Shown here one piece after another: positions 6,912 through 14,638 of a stretch of 14,638 nt of DNA. Within the stretch, counting starts at the first letter, position 1; each line of letters opens with the position of its first letter. The stretch is from contig CANCOY010000089.1 of NCBI GenBank assembly GCA_947379865.1, positions 1 through 14,638 of the forward strand, given 5' to 3'. This stretch comes from Acetobacteraceae bacterium. GTDB lineage: Bacteria > Pseudomonadota > Alphaproteobacteria > Zavarziniales > Zavarziniaceae. The notes under the pieces were generated by a model that did not search any database, was not told the DNA's origin, and saw only the letters and a program-made list of their open reading frames with translations. The translations under genes were made by a program, and so were the position numbers.

Positions 6912-6920
6912 CGCTATAGG
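6891..6920 (+). promoter_or_regulatory. Candidate promoter for homospermidine synthase
   Basis: CTGGCA (6891-6896) and TATAGG (6915-6920) are 18 bases apart, each matching four of six consensus positions, about 40 bases upstream of ATG 6961. It overlaps the promoter reading the other way, so the two genes may compete for RNA polymerase. Confidence 0.35.
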
Positions 6921-6960
6921 GGCACTCCACTTTCCATACCCAACCGGAGACTGAAATTTG

Positions 6961-8379
6961 ATGGCGACCAACCGAACTCACGTCACCTTCCCCGGCCGAC
7001 TTGTCATGGTCGGCTTCGGAGCCATTGGCCAGGGCGTACTGCCCCTGATCCTCAGACACATTGCCATGGACCCGAAACGCATCACCATCATCACCGCAGA
7101 TGACAGGGGAAGCAGGGTGGCGGCCGAGTTCGGGATCCGCCATGTGCAGCAGCCTCTGACGCGCGAGAACTATCGCACGGTGCTGGCGGCCGAGCTTGGG
7201 GCCGGTGATTTCCTGCTGAATCTCTCGGTTGATGTCTCGTCGCTTGCCCTTGTTGCCCTCGCGCGTGAGCTGGGTGCGCTCTATCTCGACACCTGTGTCG
7301 AGCCGTGGCCGGGCGGTTATACCGATCCCTCGCTGTCGCCCTCGCGCCGCTCCAACTATGCCCTGCGCCAGCAGGTCCTTGATTTTGCCGCCGCCAATCC
7401 GGGTGGGCCGACGGCGGTGGTGGCCCATGGCGCCAACCCCGGCATGGTCAGCCACATGGTCAAGCGCGCCCTGCTGCATGTTGCGCGGGACACCGGGGTT
7501 GAGGCGTCTGTGCCCGCCGATCGCGCCGGCTGGGCCGCCCTTTCGGAAAAGCTGGGCATCAAGGTGATCCATATTGCCGAGCGCGACACCCAGGTCAGCA
7601 CGATGCCCAAACAGCTGGGCGAGTTCGTCAACACCTGGTCCATCGATGGCTTTGTGTCGGAAGGCTGCCAGCCGGCGGAACTTGGCTGGGGCTCGCATGA
7701 AAAGACCCTGCCGGCCGATGCCACGCGCCATGATTTTGGCAGCGGCGCCGGCATCATCCTGAACCGCCCCGGTGCCGCCACCCGCGTGCGCACCTGGACG
7801 CCGCTGGAAGGCCCCTTCCACGGTTTCCTGATTACCCACAATGAGGCGATTTCCATTGCCGACTATCTGACCGTGGGCGAGGGCTATGGCGCCCGCTATC
7901 GGCCCACGGTGCATTATTCCTATCACCCCTGCGACGATGCGGTGATGAGCGTGCACGAATTTGCCGGCAAGAACTGGGTCCAGCAGCCGCGCCAGCGCCT
8001 GATGATGGACGAGATCGTGCAAGGCATGGACGAGCTTGGTGTGCTGCTGTGCGGCCATGCCAAGAACGTCTATTGGTATGGCTCGCGTCTCAACATTGCC
8101 GAGGCGCGCAAGCTGGCCCCGCACAACAGCGCCACCACGCTGCAGGTAACCTCTGCAGTTCTCTCTGGCGTGGTGCTGGCGATGGAAAGCCCGGGCCTTG
8201 GCCTGGTCGAGCCGGAACAACTGGACTTCGAGCGCGCGCTTGAAGTGCAGGCGCCCTATCTGGGCGAACTGGCTGGCGTCTATGGCGACTGGACGCCGCT
8301 GCAGGGCCGCTCGACCCTGTTCCCTGAGGATCTCGACACCAGCGATCCTTGGCAGTTCAAGAACGTCCGGGTGGTCTGA
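6961..8379 (+). CDS. hss: Homospermidine synthase, bacterial NAD-dependent type
   Basis: Makes sym-homospermidine from putrescine (two putrescines, or putrescine plus spermidine) using NAD+ as a recycled hydride carrier, in the cytoplasm. Protein of 472 residues, the normal length for the family. Seen: the Rossmann motif VGFGAIGQG (17-25), VDVSS (90-94), CVEPWPGGYTD (112-122), the HGANPG turn (156-161), AERDTQ (206-211) and NTWSIDGFVSEG (224-235). Asp91, Glu114, Asn159, Glu207, Trp226 and Glu234 fall three positions before the active-site residues I recall for the Blastochloris viridis enzyme, so catalysis looks intact. The ATG at 6961 follows GGAGA ten bases upstream. The gene is single, divergent from a methyltransferase and convergent with hpnG. 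Homospermidine is a main polyamine in many alphaproteobacteria. Confidence 0.95.
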   Translation: MATNRTHVTFPGRLVMVGFGAIGQGVLPLILRHIAMDPKRITIITADDRGSRVAAEFGIRHVQQPLTRENYRTVLAAELGAGDFLLNLSVDVSSLALVALARELGALYLDTCVEPWPGGYTDPSLSPSRRSNYALRQQVLDFAAANPGGPTAVVAHGANPGMVSHMVKRALLHVARDTGVEASVPADRAGWAALSEKLGIKVIHIAERDTQVSTMPKQLGEFVNTWSIDGFVSEGCQPAELGWGSHEKTLPADATRHDFGSGAGIILNRPGAATRVRTWTPLEGPFHGFLITHNEAISIADYLTVGEGYGARYRPTVHYSYHPCDDAVMSVHEFAGKNWVQQPRQRLMMDEIVQGMDELGVLLCGHAKNVYWYGSRLNIAEARKLAPHNSATTLQVTSAVLSGVVLAMESPGLGLVEPEQLDFERALEVQAPYLGELAGVYGDWTPLQGRSTLFPEDLDTSDPWQFKNVRVV

Positions 8380-8394
8380 CCACAGGCATAGGCC

Positions 8395-8422
8395 GGCGGT
8401 TCAGCCTGCAAGGCTGGCCGCC
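8395..8422. terminator. Hairpin at the hss/hpnG convergent junction, possible terminator
   Basis: GGCGG-TT-CAGCCT-GCA-AGGCTG-G-CCGCC forms an 11-bp stem with one small internal loop and a 3-base loop, covering the last codons of hpnG and lying 15 bases after the hss stop. There is no T-tract. It is a reasonable shared 3' end but partly constrained by coding sequence. Confidence 0.35.
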
Positions 8423-9066
8423 AGCCGCTTCAGCGTGGCCGTGGCGCTTGCCGCGTCGCGGCCAAGGGCGATCAGCCCCGGCAGGTCGCCGGGTCGCTTC
8501 AGCAGGGCAAGCATGACGGCGAGGGGGCGGGTATTGCCCTCGGCATCCATGCCAACAGCCGCACTGGGGGGCACGGCCCGGTCGGCCGGGTCGGCAATGG
8601 CCCGCAGCACTGCAAAGGGCAGGCCCAGCGCCCGCGCGGCCCGCGCCACCCCATGGCTTTCCATATCAACAGCAATGGCGCCGCTGCGCCCGGCCAGTTC
8701 GTGCTTTGCCGCAGCGCTCGTCACCATGGTGTCGCTGCCAGCAAGGCTGCCCCGCACCGTTCGCACATTGGCAGGCAGGCCAAGGGCGGCAACCAGGGCC
8801 GCATCCACCGGCATCTGCAGCCCATCGGGGCCGATGACGGCGTCGCCGACCACCAGCATGCCCGGTTGAAGACCAGGGATCAGCGCACCGGCAATGCCCA
8901 CGCTGATCAGGGCAGTTGCGCCGGCTGCAGCCAGGGCACGCGCCATGGCCTCGGCCCGTTCGGCGCTGCCGCCGGCCACGGCCACGGGCCATGGGCTGGC
9001 AGAGGCAAGTGCTCTCGCCTCGGACTTCAGGCCTGCAACAAGGCCAAGCCGGAAGTCGGAATTCAT
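8401..9066 (-). CDS. hpnG: HpnG, hopanoid nucleosidase/phosphorylase
   Basis: Known role: acts on adenosylhopane, removing adenine to give ribosylhopane or its phosphate, a step towards bacteriohopanetetrol-type side chains. Protein of 221 residues with the nucleoside phosphorylase pattern: LISVGIAGAL (53-62), GDAVIGPDG (74-82), the substrate-binding AVDMESHGVA (132-141) and LRAIADPAD (154-162). Last gene of the cluster, its ATG only four bases after the shc stop, so co-translation is likely. A longer in-frame start would lie inside shc and is not needed. The radical SAM partner hpnH, often next to hpnG, is not in the window. Confidence 0.9.
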   Translation of the reverse strand: MNSDFRLGLVAGLKSEARALASASPWPVAVAGGSAERAEAMARALAAAGATALISVGIAGALIPGLQPGMLVVGDAVIGPDGLQMPVDAALVAALGLPANVRTVRGSLAGSDTMVTSAAAKHELAGRSGAIAVDMESHGVARAARALGLPFAVLRAIADPADRAVPPSAAVGMDAEGNTRPLAVMLALLKRPGDLPGLIALGRDAASATATLKRLAASLAG

Positions 9067-9070
9067 CAGA

Positions 9071-11023
9071 TTACATGCCCCAGAGCGGCTGGGTGCGATT
9101 GCCCTCGACCAGGTTCTTGTAGCGTGACAGGGCCCACAGCGGGAAATAGCGCGCATAGCCATGGTAGCGCAGATAGAACACGCGCGGGAAACCGACCGCC
9201 GTGAACCACTTCTCTTCCCACTTGTCGCCCTGGCGTTCATGGCGCATCAGGAAATCGATGCCGCGCCGCACGTTTTCATTGCCCACTTCGCCCGCCGCCA
9301 TCAGGCCCATCACGGCCCAGGCCGTCTGGGAGGCGGTGGATTCCTTGCATTCGTAACGCCGCTCTTCCCAATAGGTGGCGCCGTCCTCGCCCCAGCCGCC
9401 ATCGGCGTTCTGATGGGCGTAAAGCCAGTCTACCGCCTTGCGGATATAGGGCTGGCTCATGTCCTCGTCGACGGCGTTGAGGGCGCACAGCACCGACCAG
9501 GTGCCATAGACATAATTCGTGCCCCAGCGGCCAAACCAGGCGCCGTCCTTTTCCTGCTCGCGCTTCAGATACTCCACACCGCGCGCCACCACGGGGTCAT
9601 CCTTGCGCTGGCCAAGCTGGGCCAGAAAGGAAATGCAGCGGGCCGAGACATCCGCCGTGGGCGGATCAAGCATGGCGCCATGATCGGCAAAGGGGATGTG
9701 ATTGAGGTGATAGTGCTCGTTCTCAGGGTCAAAGGCGCCCCAGCCGCCGTTTGACGACTGCATGCCCTCCACCCATTCCCGCGCCCGGCCGATGGCATCC
9801 TGATGGGCCGGATCGCCCGAGCGGTCCAGCACCATGGCAACCACGGCGGTATCGTCCACGTCCGGGTAATAATCATTGTTATACTGAAAGGCCCAGCCGC
9901 CCGGCCTCAGATTGGGGCGGCGGGCCGCCCAGTCGCCCACAACCTGGGTGATCTGGCGCTTGGCCAGCCAGTCGAGGGCATCGCGCATGACGGGGCCATC
10001 GGCAGCTTCACCGGCTTCCAGCATGGCATGGGCGGCCAGGCTGGTGTCCCAGATCGGCGACAGGCAGGGTTGGCAATAGCCACGGTCGCCGTCGAACACG
10101 AGAAGCTTTTCGATGGAGGACTTGGCGATCAGCAGGTCGGGATGGTCCTTGGGATAGCCCAGCGCCTCATAGGCCATGACCGTATTGGCCATGGCGGGAA
10201 AGATGGCGCCCAGACCATCATCGCCATTCAGGCGCAGCTTGATGAAGTCCAGCGCCTTCTGGATCGCCCGCTGGCGAAGGCTGCGCGGAAAATGGGGCTC
10301 CACCACCTTCAGCACCTTGTCGAGGCCAAGGAACATCTTGCCAATGCCAGAGCCTGTGGGATTGGGCAGGCCCGGTGGCGACGTCTGGGGATCATCCAGG
10401 AACAGTTCGCGGATGTTGACGCCGCGCGGGTTGAGGGCCTTTGGCTTCAGCACCATCAGGATCAGCAGGGGCACGATCACCGTGCGCGACCAATAGCTGA
10501 CCTTGTCGAGGTGGAAGGGGAACCAGGGCGGCAGATGCATGATCTCCACCGGCATGGACGGCACGGCGCGCCATGGCAGTTCGCCAAACAGGGCCAGCGC
10601 AATGCGCGTGAACATGTTCACCGCCCCGGCGCCGCCTTCGCGGTGGATGGCGGCACGGGCGCGTACCATGTGGGGTGCGTCAACGCTGTCGCCCACAAGC
10701 TTCAGCGCCAGATAGGCCTTCACACTGGCCGAGACATTCACATCGCCATCATGGAACAGCGGCCAGCCACCATGGGCTCCCTGGATCTCGCGCAGGTAAT
10801 TGGCCAGCTTGCGCTCGATCTCGGTGTCTACTTCATCCAGATGGTGCTTCAGGATGATGTATTCGGCCGGGATGGTGGCATCGGCCTCAAGTTCAAAGAC
10901 CCAGTGCCCGTCACCCTGGCGGGCGCGCTTCAGGCTTTCGCGGGCATCCTCGATCACGGCATCAAGCGCGCCGATGTTGATCGGGGCGGCGGTGTCGGCA
11001 AGGGTGGTGCTCGGCGGCGTCAT
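9071..11023 (-). CDS. shc: Squalene-hopene cyclase
   Basis: Membrane-associated class II triterpene cyclase that folds squalene into hopene and diplopterol; the central enzyme of hopanoid synthesis (also called HpnF). Protein of 650 residues, normal length. The proton-donating DXDD motif is present as DVDD (388-391). Several QW-type repeats are visible, for example GAHGGWPLF (82-90), SNGGWGAFD (424-432), DGAWFGRWG (493-501) and NADGGWGED (539-547). The hydrophobic GFPRVFYLRYHGYARYFPLW stretch near the C-terminus (611-630) is typical. ATG 11023 is chosen, with AGGAA eleven bases upstream; an ATG 24 codons further upstream has no ribosome site and overlaps the candidate -10. Followed by hpnG after four bases; separated from hpnE by 148 bases holding a promoter-like sequence. 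Confidence 0.97.
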   Translation of the reverse strand: MTPPSTTLADTAAPINIGALDAVIEDARESLKRARQGDGHWVFELEADATIPAEYIILKHHLDEVDTEIERKLANYLREIQGAHGGWPLFHDGDVNVSASVKAYLALKLVGDSVDAPHMVRARAAIHREGGAGAVNMFTRIALALFGELPWRAVPSMPVEIMHLPPWFPFHLDKVSYWSRTVIVPLLILMVLKPKALNPRGVNIRELFLDDPQTSPPGLPNPTGSGIGKMFLGLDKVLKVVEPHFPRSLRQRAIQKALDFIKLRLNGDDGLGAIFPAMANTVMAYEALGYPKDHPDLLIAKSSIEKLLVFDGDRGYCQPCLSPIWDTSLAAHAMLEAGEAADGPVMRDALDWLAKRQITQVVGDWAARRPNLRPGGWAFQYNNDYYPDVDDTAVVAMVLDRSGDPAHQDAIGRAREWVEGMQSSNGGWGAFDPENEHYHLNHIPFADHGAMLDPPTADVSARCISFLAQLGQRKDDPVVARGVEYLKREQEKDGAWFGRWGTNYVYGTWSVLCALNAVDEDMSQPYIRKAVDWLYAHQNADGGWGEDGATYWEERRYECKESTASQTAWAVMGLMAAGEVGNENVRRGIDFLMRHERQGDKWEEKWFTAVGFPRVFYLRYHGYARYFPLWALSRYKNLVEGNRTQPLWGM

Positions 11024-11093
11024 GCGGCGTGTTCCTGCAGGCGAATCGGATATGCCGTACGTCCAAAGGTCAGGATTCCGGCAAACAGGCCGC

Positions 11094-11121
11094 ATCCTAT
11101 GATCCCGCGTCGCCGGGTCAA
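11094..11121 (-). promoter_or_regulatory. Candidate internal promoter for shc-hpnG
   Basis: In the 148-bp gap after hpnE, reading leftward, TTGACC (11121-11116, five of six) and TAGGAT (11099-11094, four of six) are 16 bases apart, predicting a leader of roughly 65 bases before shc. This is the largest gap in an otherwise tight cluster. No inverted repeat or riboswitch-like fold was recognised in it. Confidence 0.42.
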
Positions 11122-11171
11122 GGTTGATGAATGCCTGATGACAGCGGCCAGCCCCAGGCGGTGAACTAAAT

Positions 11172-12452
11172 TCAGCGGGAAAGGGCGGCGCGCGCGGCAG
11201 AGGCGCCCGAGCGCAGGGCGCCTTCGATGGTTGCGGGCAGGCCGGTGGCGGTCCAGTCGCCGGCCAGAAACAGGTTGCCCCCAGCCTGAGTGCCGGGGCG
11301 GCGGGCCGCGTTCTCTGGTGTCTGCAGGAAGGTGGCGCGCTTTTCCTTCACGATCCGGCAGCGGGGCAGGGTGGCCGCATCGGCAGGCTCCCCCATCAGG
11401 CTCAGGGCCTGTGCCACTTCGCGCCACAGCAGGCGCGCCACCTCGTCGGCCGGCAGGGCGGCCAGGGCGTCACCAGCTGAAACCGTGACGGCGGCCACAT
11501 CGCCACGGATGAACAGCCATTGGGCATGGCTGCCCACCAACCCCAGCAGGGCCAGCCCATGGGGCGGTGTGCGCGGCGCCTTGGCCAGGCGGTAATGGGC
11601 ATTCACGATGGCACGGCTGCCTGATGGCGCGTCGAGGCCCGGCAGCAGGTCGCGCGTCACCTCATGCGGGGTGGCCAGGATCAGGCGGTCGTCGGGGCCA
11701 AGGTTGATGGTCTCGCCCGCAAAGCGCAACGCGGTGACACGGCCACTGGCATCGCGGACGATTTCCTTCAGCCGGGCGCCAAAGGCAGGCGCCAGTCCCT
11801 GCGCCGCCAGGTGGGACACGGCGGGATCCACCAGGGCATCACTCAGCCCCCGGGTGGCGATATAGGGGCGGCAGGCGGCCCCACCGCGCCCGAAGGTTTC
11901 CATCAGCACCCGCGCCAGCAGCCGGGCTGAGCCCTCTTCGGCGCTGGCGTTCAGCACGCCCACTGCCAGCGGCTCCCACAGGCGGCGGAAGAGGACGGAG
12001 GTGGTGTCCAGGCACTGGGCCACCGTTGCCCCACGCCCCGCCACCAACAGGCGCCAGGCCGCCAGATAGTCGCCCGCCGAGGTGTCGGGCACGCGCCGGG
12101 CCGGGTCGAAGATCCACAGGGGAATCCGGCCCCGATCAGGCCGCAGGGTCCAGGCGGTATTGCTGCCAAGGTCGAGGAAGGGAAAGGCGGTCTCATCGAG
12201 CCCGGTCAGCCGGTCGCGGACGCCTAGCCGGTCGAGATGGGCAAAGACGGCAGGATTGGCCCCCAGGATCAGATGGTTGCCATTGTCGATCTCGCAGTCG
12301 AGGGCGGGTTCAAAGAAGGTGCGGCAGCGCCCCCCGGCATGGCCGGCGCCTTCCCACAGGCGCACCTCGGCGGTGCCGCGCACCCTGTCGGCCAGGTCAA
12401 GGGCGGCAGCCAGCCCCGCCAGCCCCAGGCCGACCACATGATAGATTGCCAT
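11172..12452 (-). CDS. hpnE: HpnE, FAD-dependent hydroxysqualene reductase
   Basis: Known role: reduces hydroxysqualene to squalene, the last step of the three-enzyme HpnC-HpnD-HpnE route; earlier annotated as an amine oxidase or phytoene desaturase. Protein of 426 residues. Seen: the FAD-binding GLGLAGLAAAL (8-18) with WEGAGHAGGRCRT (33-45), then DNGNHLILGA (56-65), which is diagnostic for HpnE, and the C-terminal FAD motif NLFLAGDWTATGLPATIEGA (about 394-413). The start is taken at ATG 12452 because GAGGGA precedes it and the Rossmann strand begins at once; an ATG 8 codons earlier would overlap hpnD by 14 bases. It follows hpnD after ten bases. Confidence 0.95.
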   Translation of the reverse strand: MAIYHVVGLGLAGLAAALDLADRVRGTAEVRLWEGAGHAGGRCRTFFEPALDCEIDNGNHLILGANPAVFAHLDRLGVRDRLTGLDETAFPFLDLGSNTAWTLRPDRGRIPLWIFDPARRVPDTSAGDYLAAWRLLVAGRGATVAQCLDTTSVLFRRLWEPLAVGVLNASAEEGSARLLARVLMETFGRGGAACRPYIATRGLSDALVDPAVSHLAAQGLAPAFGARLKEIVRDASGRVTALRFAGETINLGPDDRLILATPHEVTRDLLPGLDAPSGSRAIVNAHYRLAKAPRTPPHGLALLGLVGSHAQWLFIRGDVAAVTVSAGDALAALPADEVARLLWREVAQALSLMGEPADAATLPRCRIVKEKRATFLQTPENAARRPGTQAGGNLFLAGDWTATGLPATIEGALRSGASAARAALSR

Positions 12453-12462
12453 GCCGTGTCCC

Positions 12463-13356
12463 TCAGACGAGGCCATGCCTGAGCGCCAGGGCCAGCTTCA
12501 GGAATTTCGAGACCTTGACCGGCGCAAAGGGGTCCCGCCAGTCGGCCTGGATCAGCCGCTGCCAGGTCAGGTAATAGACTGATTTCATCACCCGTGCCGG
12601 CCGCATGGCGCGGCGGGGGCAGAGCGCCATGGCGGCCTCGGCCCGGGTGAAATGGCCCTCGGCGATGGCGGCAACCCGGCGGCAGACCAGGGGCAGGGCG
12701 GGGTGGCGCACCACGTCGTCCGGCACCCGGCTGGTGATCCCTGCCGCCTCAAGATATTCCGAGGGCAGATAGAGACGGCCAATGGCGGCATCCTCGGCCA
12801 GGTCGCGCAGGATATTGGTGTATTGCAGGGCGCGGCCCAGATGATCGGCCACCCGGGCGCCGTCAGGCGTGGGCGCGCCAAAGATCCGCACCGCCAGATG
12901 GCCCACGGCACTGGCCACCCGGGCACAGTAGAGATCAAGGGTGGCAAGGTCGGGGGCGACGATGGGTGCGCCTGCGTCCATCTCCATCCCGTCGATCAGG
13001 GCCAGGAAATCAGCCTCGCGCAGGTCAAAGCGGTGCAGGGCCGGCACCAGGGCGCGGCCAATGGCGGATTCGGGCAGGCCGCTGCGCAGGCGCGCCACTT
13101 CCGCCCGCCAGAAGGCAAGGCCCGCCGCCTTTTCCTCAGGCGTGCCGGGCTCGTCCACCACGTCGTCCACCATGCGGCAAAAGGCATAGACGGCGAACAT
13201 GCCGTCGCGCCGGGGCGCATCCAGCAGGCGCATGGCCCAGGTAAAGGAGGAGCCTGAGGCGGCAACCGCTGCGGCCACGGCGGCGCGGTCGGCCGGGCTG
13301 GCATCGGCAAGCCGGTCTGCCGGCACGCCGCCGGTTTCATTGCGTGCCATGCTCAT
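12463..13356 (-). CDS. hpnD: HpnD, presqualene diphosphate synthase
   Basis: Known role: condenses two farnesyl diphosphates to presqualene diphosphate, the first step in bacterial squalene synthesis. Protein of 297 residues with both aspartate-rich motifs of the trans-prenyltransferase fold: DDVVDE (64-69) and NILRDLAEDA (181-190). SSFTWAMRLLDAPRR (36-50), DGMEMDAGAP (122-131) and GRLYLPSEYL (193-202) are characteristic of HpnD rather than HpnC. ATG 13356 is preceded by GGGAA; a second ATG two codons later is also possible. The open frame upstream runs into hpnB and lacks support. It follows hpnB after 79 bases and precedes hpnE by ten. Confidence 0.93.
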   Translation of the reverse strand: MSMARNETGGVPADRLADASPADRAAVAAAVAASGSSFTWAMRLLDAPRRDGMFAVYAFCRMVDDVVDEPGTPEEKAAGLAFWRAEVARLRSGLPESAIGRALVPALHRFDLREADFLALIDGMEMDAGAPIVAPDLATLDLYCARVASAVGHLAVRIFGAPTPDGARVADHLGRALQYTNILRDLAEDAAIGRLYLPSEYLEAAGITSRVPDDVVRHPALPLVCRRVAAIAEGHFTRAEAAMALCPRRAMRPARVMKSVYYLTWQRLIQADWRDPFAPVKVSKFLKLALALRHGLV

Positions 13357-13435
13357 TGCGTGTTCCCGGTCAGGATTGGCGACAGAAGGGCTGGGTGCCC
13401 GGTGATCTGCACTGTCGGGGAAAGGCTGCGGGGCG

Positions 13436-14614
13436 TCAACGCGGGCCACCGGCCAGGCCACCTTCGACCCGGCCCTTCCACGCCCCACCCCGCCCGCGCC
13501 AATGGTTCCAGGCCGAGCCAAAGGTCATCGCGCCATAAAGCGCGCCCGCCAGCGGCAGGCTGAGAGCCCAGAGGAAAGACAGACCATAAAGACGCAAGGT
13601 TGGCAGATAGGAGATCAGCATCAGGCTGGTGGCAGCGAGGCCCAGCAGCCCCACCACACCATCACCAAAGACAATCCATGCAATAATGCATGCATAGGGC
13701 GCGATATAGGTTGCTGCCATGCCCATCACGGTTCCGGCCAGCAACAGGGGATTGTGGCGCAGCTGGCGATAGGCGCTGCGGGCCACCATGGACCAGATAT
13801 CGCCAAAACCCTCATAGGGCCGCAGGCTCTCCGTGCGGGCCGACAGGCCCAGCCAGATGGGGCCCTTGGCCTTGATCAGGCGGCCCAGCGCGCAGTCGTC
13901 GATCAACTCGCCCCGGATGGCGGCAATGCCGCCCGCCCGCGCCAGGGCGTCGCGGCGCACCAGCATGCAGCCCCCCGCTGCACCAGCCATGCGGTCGGCC
14001 GGGTTGTTCACCCGGGGAAAGGGATAAAGCTTCTGGAAGAAATAGACGAAGGGCGGGATCAGCAGGCGTTCCACCCTTGAGCGGCAGTGCAGCCGCACCA
14101 TGATCGACACCAGGTCGAGGCGACCCACCATGGCCTTTGCCACCAGCGCTTTCAGATGCCCCGGCTCGTGGGCGATGTCGGAATCCGTCAGCAGCAGATA
14201 GTCGGGGGCGGGCTCCAGCGCCTCGGCATGGGCCACCCCCTGGGAGACGGCCCAGAGCTTGCCCGTCCAGCCTGGCGGCCGGGCGGCGCCCGTCAGCACG
14301 GTCAGGCGATCAGAGGCGCCCAGAGCAGCGGCGGCGGCCCGGGCAGCCTCGGCAGTGCCATCGGTGCTGCAGTCATCCACCAGCACCAGGTGCAGCGGAG
14401 GCGCATAGTCTTGCGAAAGGAGGGAGGCGATGCAGCGCCCCACCACATCCGCCTCGTTGCGGGCGGGCAGAACGGCGACCACCCGGGACGCGTTGGTCAC
14501 GTCGGGCAGGGTGAAGTCCAGGCGCTGGTCGGCTTGCCAGAAGCGGCCGTTGAGAAACACCAACCAGAGCCAGATGGCGAGCGTGAGGGTGCCAGCCGCC
14601 GCCATCCAGGTCAT
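13436..14614 (-). CDS. hpnB: HpnB, hopanoid-associated family 2 glycosyltransferase
   Basis: Membrane-bound GT-A glycosyltransferase found with hopanoid genes; no reaction has been firmly assigned as far as I know, and transfer of a sugar to the hopanoid side chain is the usual proposal. Protein of 392 residues, complete. One N-terminal helix (about 3-22), the catalytic domain with VVAVLPARNEADVVGR (45-60), LVDDCSTDGT (78-87), the metal-binding DSD (144-146), GGCMLVRRDAL (214-224) and the likely catalytic acidic ELIDDCALG (236-244), then three C-terminal helices (about 290-316, 320-336, 344-362). Only 24 bases precede it; stop codons in all three frames fall at or just before the ATG, so an upstream gene of the same operon could end there. 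The ribosome site is weak. Confidence 0.93.
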   Translation of the reverse strand: MTWMAAAGTLTLAIWLWLVFLNGRFWQADQRLDFTLPDVTNASRVVAVLPARNEADVVGRCIASLLSQDYAPPLHLVLVDDCSTDGTAEAARAAAAALGASDRLTVLTGAARPPGWTGKLWAVSQGVAHAEALEPAPDYLLLTDSDIAHEPGHLKALVAKAMVGRLDLVSIMVRLHCRSRVERLLIPPFVYFFQKLYPFPRVNNPADRMAGAAGGCMLVRRDALARAGGIAAIRGELIDDCALGRLIKAKGPIWLGLSARTESLRPYEGFGDIWSMVARSAYRQLRHNPLLLAGTVMGMAATYIAPYACIIAWIVFGDGVVGLLGLAATSLMLISYLPTLRLYGLSFLWALSLPLAGALYGAMTFGSAWNHWRGRGGAWKGRVEGGLAGGPR

Positions 14615-14638
14615 GTCAGCAATCCATCAGGCCCGCAG

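Noticed and set aside
6799..8220. Long open frame on the minus strand, antisense to homospermidine synthase (473 codons)
   Set aside because: Low-complexity His/Arg/Gly-rich translation with no recognisable domain; hss on the other strand has all family motifs.
9803..11164. Long open frame on the plus strand, antisense to shc (453 codons)
   Set aside because: It is the mirror of a GC-rich coding gene; its translation is rich in His, Gln, Gly and Arg with no family resemblance, while the opposite strand is an unmistakable cyclase.
14615..14638. Possible end of an upstream gene before hpnB
   Set aside because: All three minus-strand frames reach a stop at or near the hpnB ATG, but 24 bases are too few to choose a frame or name a product.

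Overview
The window is a GC-rich stretch of densely packed bacterial chromosome, most plausibly from an alphaproteobacterium (perhaps Rhodospirillales-like; this is inferred from gene content and no marker gene proves it). The genes recognised are a hopanoid biosynthesis set (hpnB, hpnD, hpnE, shc, hpnG), the start of the hopanoid transporter gene hpnN, and a bacterial-type homospermidine synthase. No rRNA, tRNA, CRISPR, insertion sequence, phage or integrase is visible, and no gap between genes exceeds about 150 bases.

Layout. On the minus strand at the left edge, a small periplasmic copper-binding CopC-like protein is followed, with an ATGA overlap, by hpnN, which runs off the window. An alpha/beta hydrolase is divergent from copC and converges on a large membrane-anchored DUF945 protein; a perfect 14-bp hairpin separates the two stop codons. 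Upstream of DUF945 lie two overlapping PaaI-type hotdog thioesterase genes, divergent from a TetR regulator. The shared gap holds a perfect operator-like palindrome of the LmrA/YxaF type. A class I SAM methyltransferase then converges on tetR and is divergent from homospermidine synthase, which in turn converges on hpnG.

The right third (about 8401-14614, minus strand) is the core hopanoid cluster in transcription order hpnB, hpnD, hpnE, shc, hpnG. HpnD makes presqualene diphosphate from farnesyl diphosphate, HpnE reduces hydroxysqualene to squalene, Shc cyclises squalene to hopene/diplopterol, and HpnG releases adenine from adenosylhopane. HpnN would carry finished hopanoids to the outer membrane. 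hpnC (presqualene diphosphate to hydroxysqualene) and hpnH (adenosylhopane formation) are needed but absent here. shc has its own promoter-like sequence in a 148-bp gap after hpnE.

I see no wholly new defence or mobile system. The most interesting points are the CopC-HpnN coupling, the TetR/thioesterase module with its readable operator, the DUF945 protein with an extra C-terminal domain, and the gaps in the hopanoid gene order.
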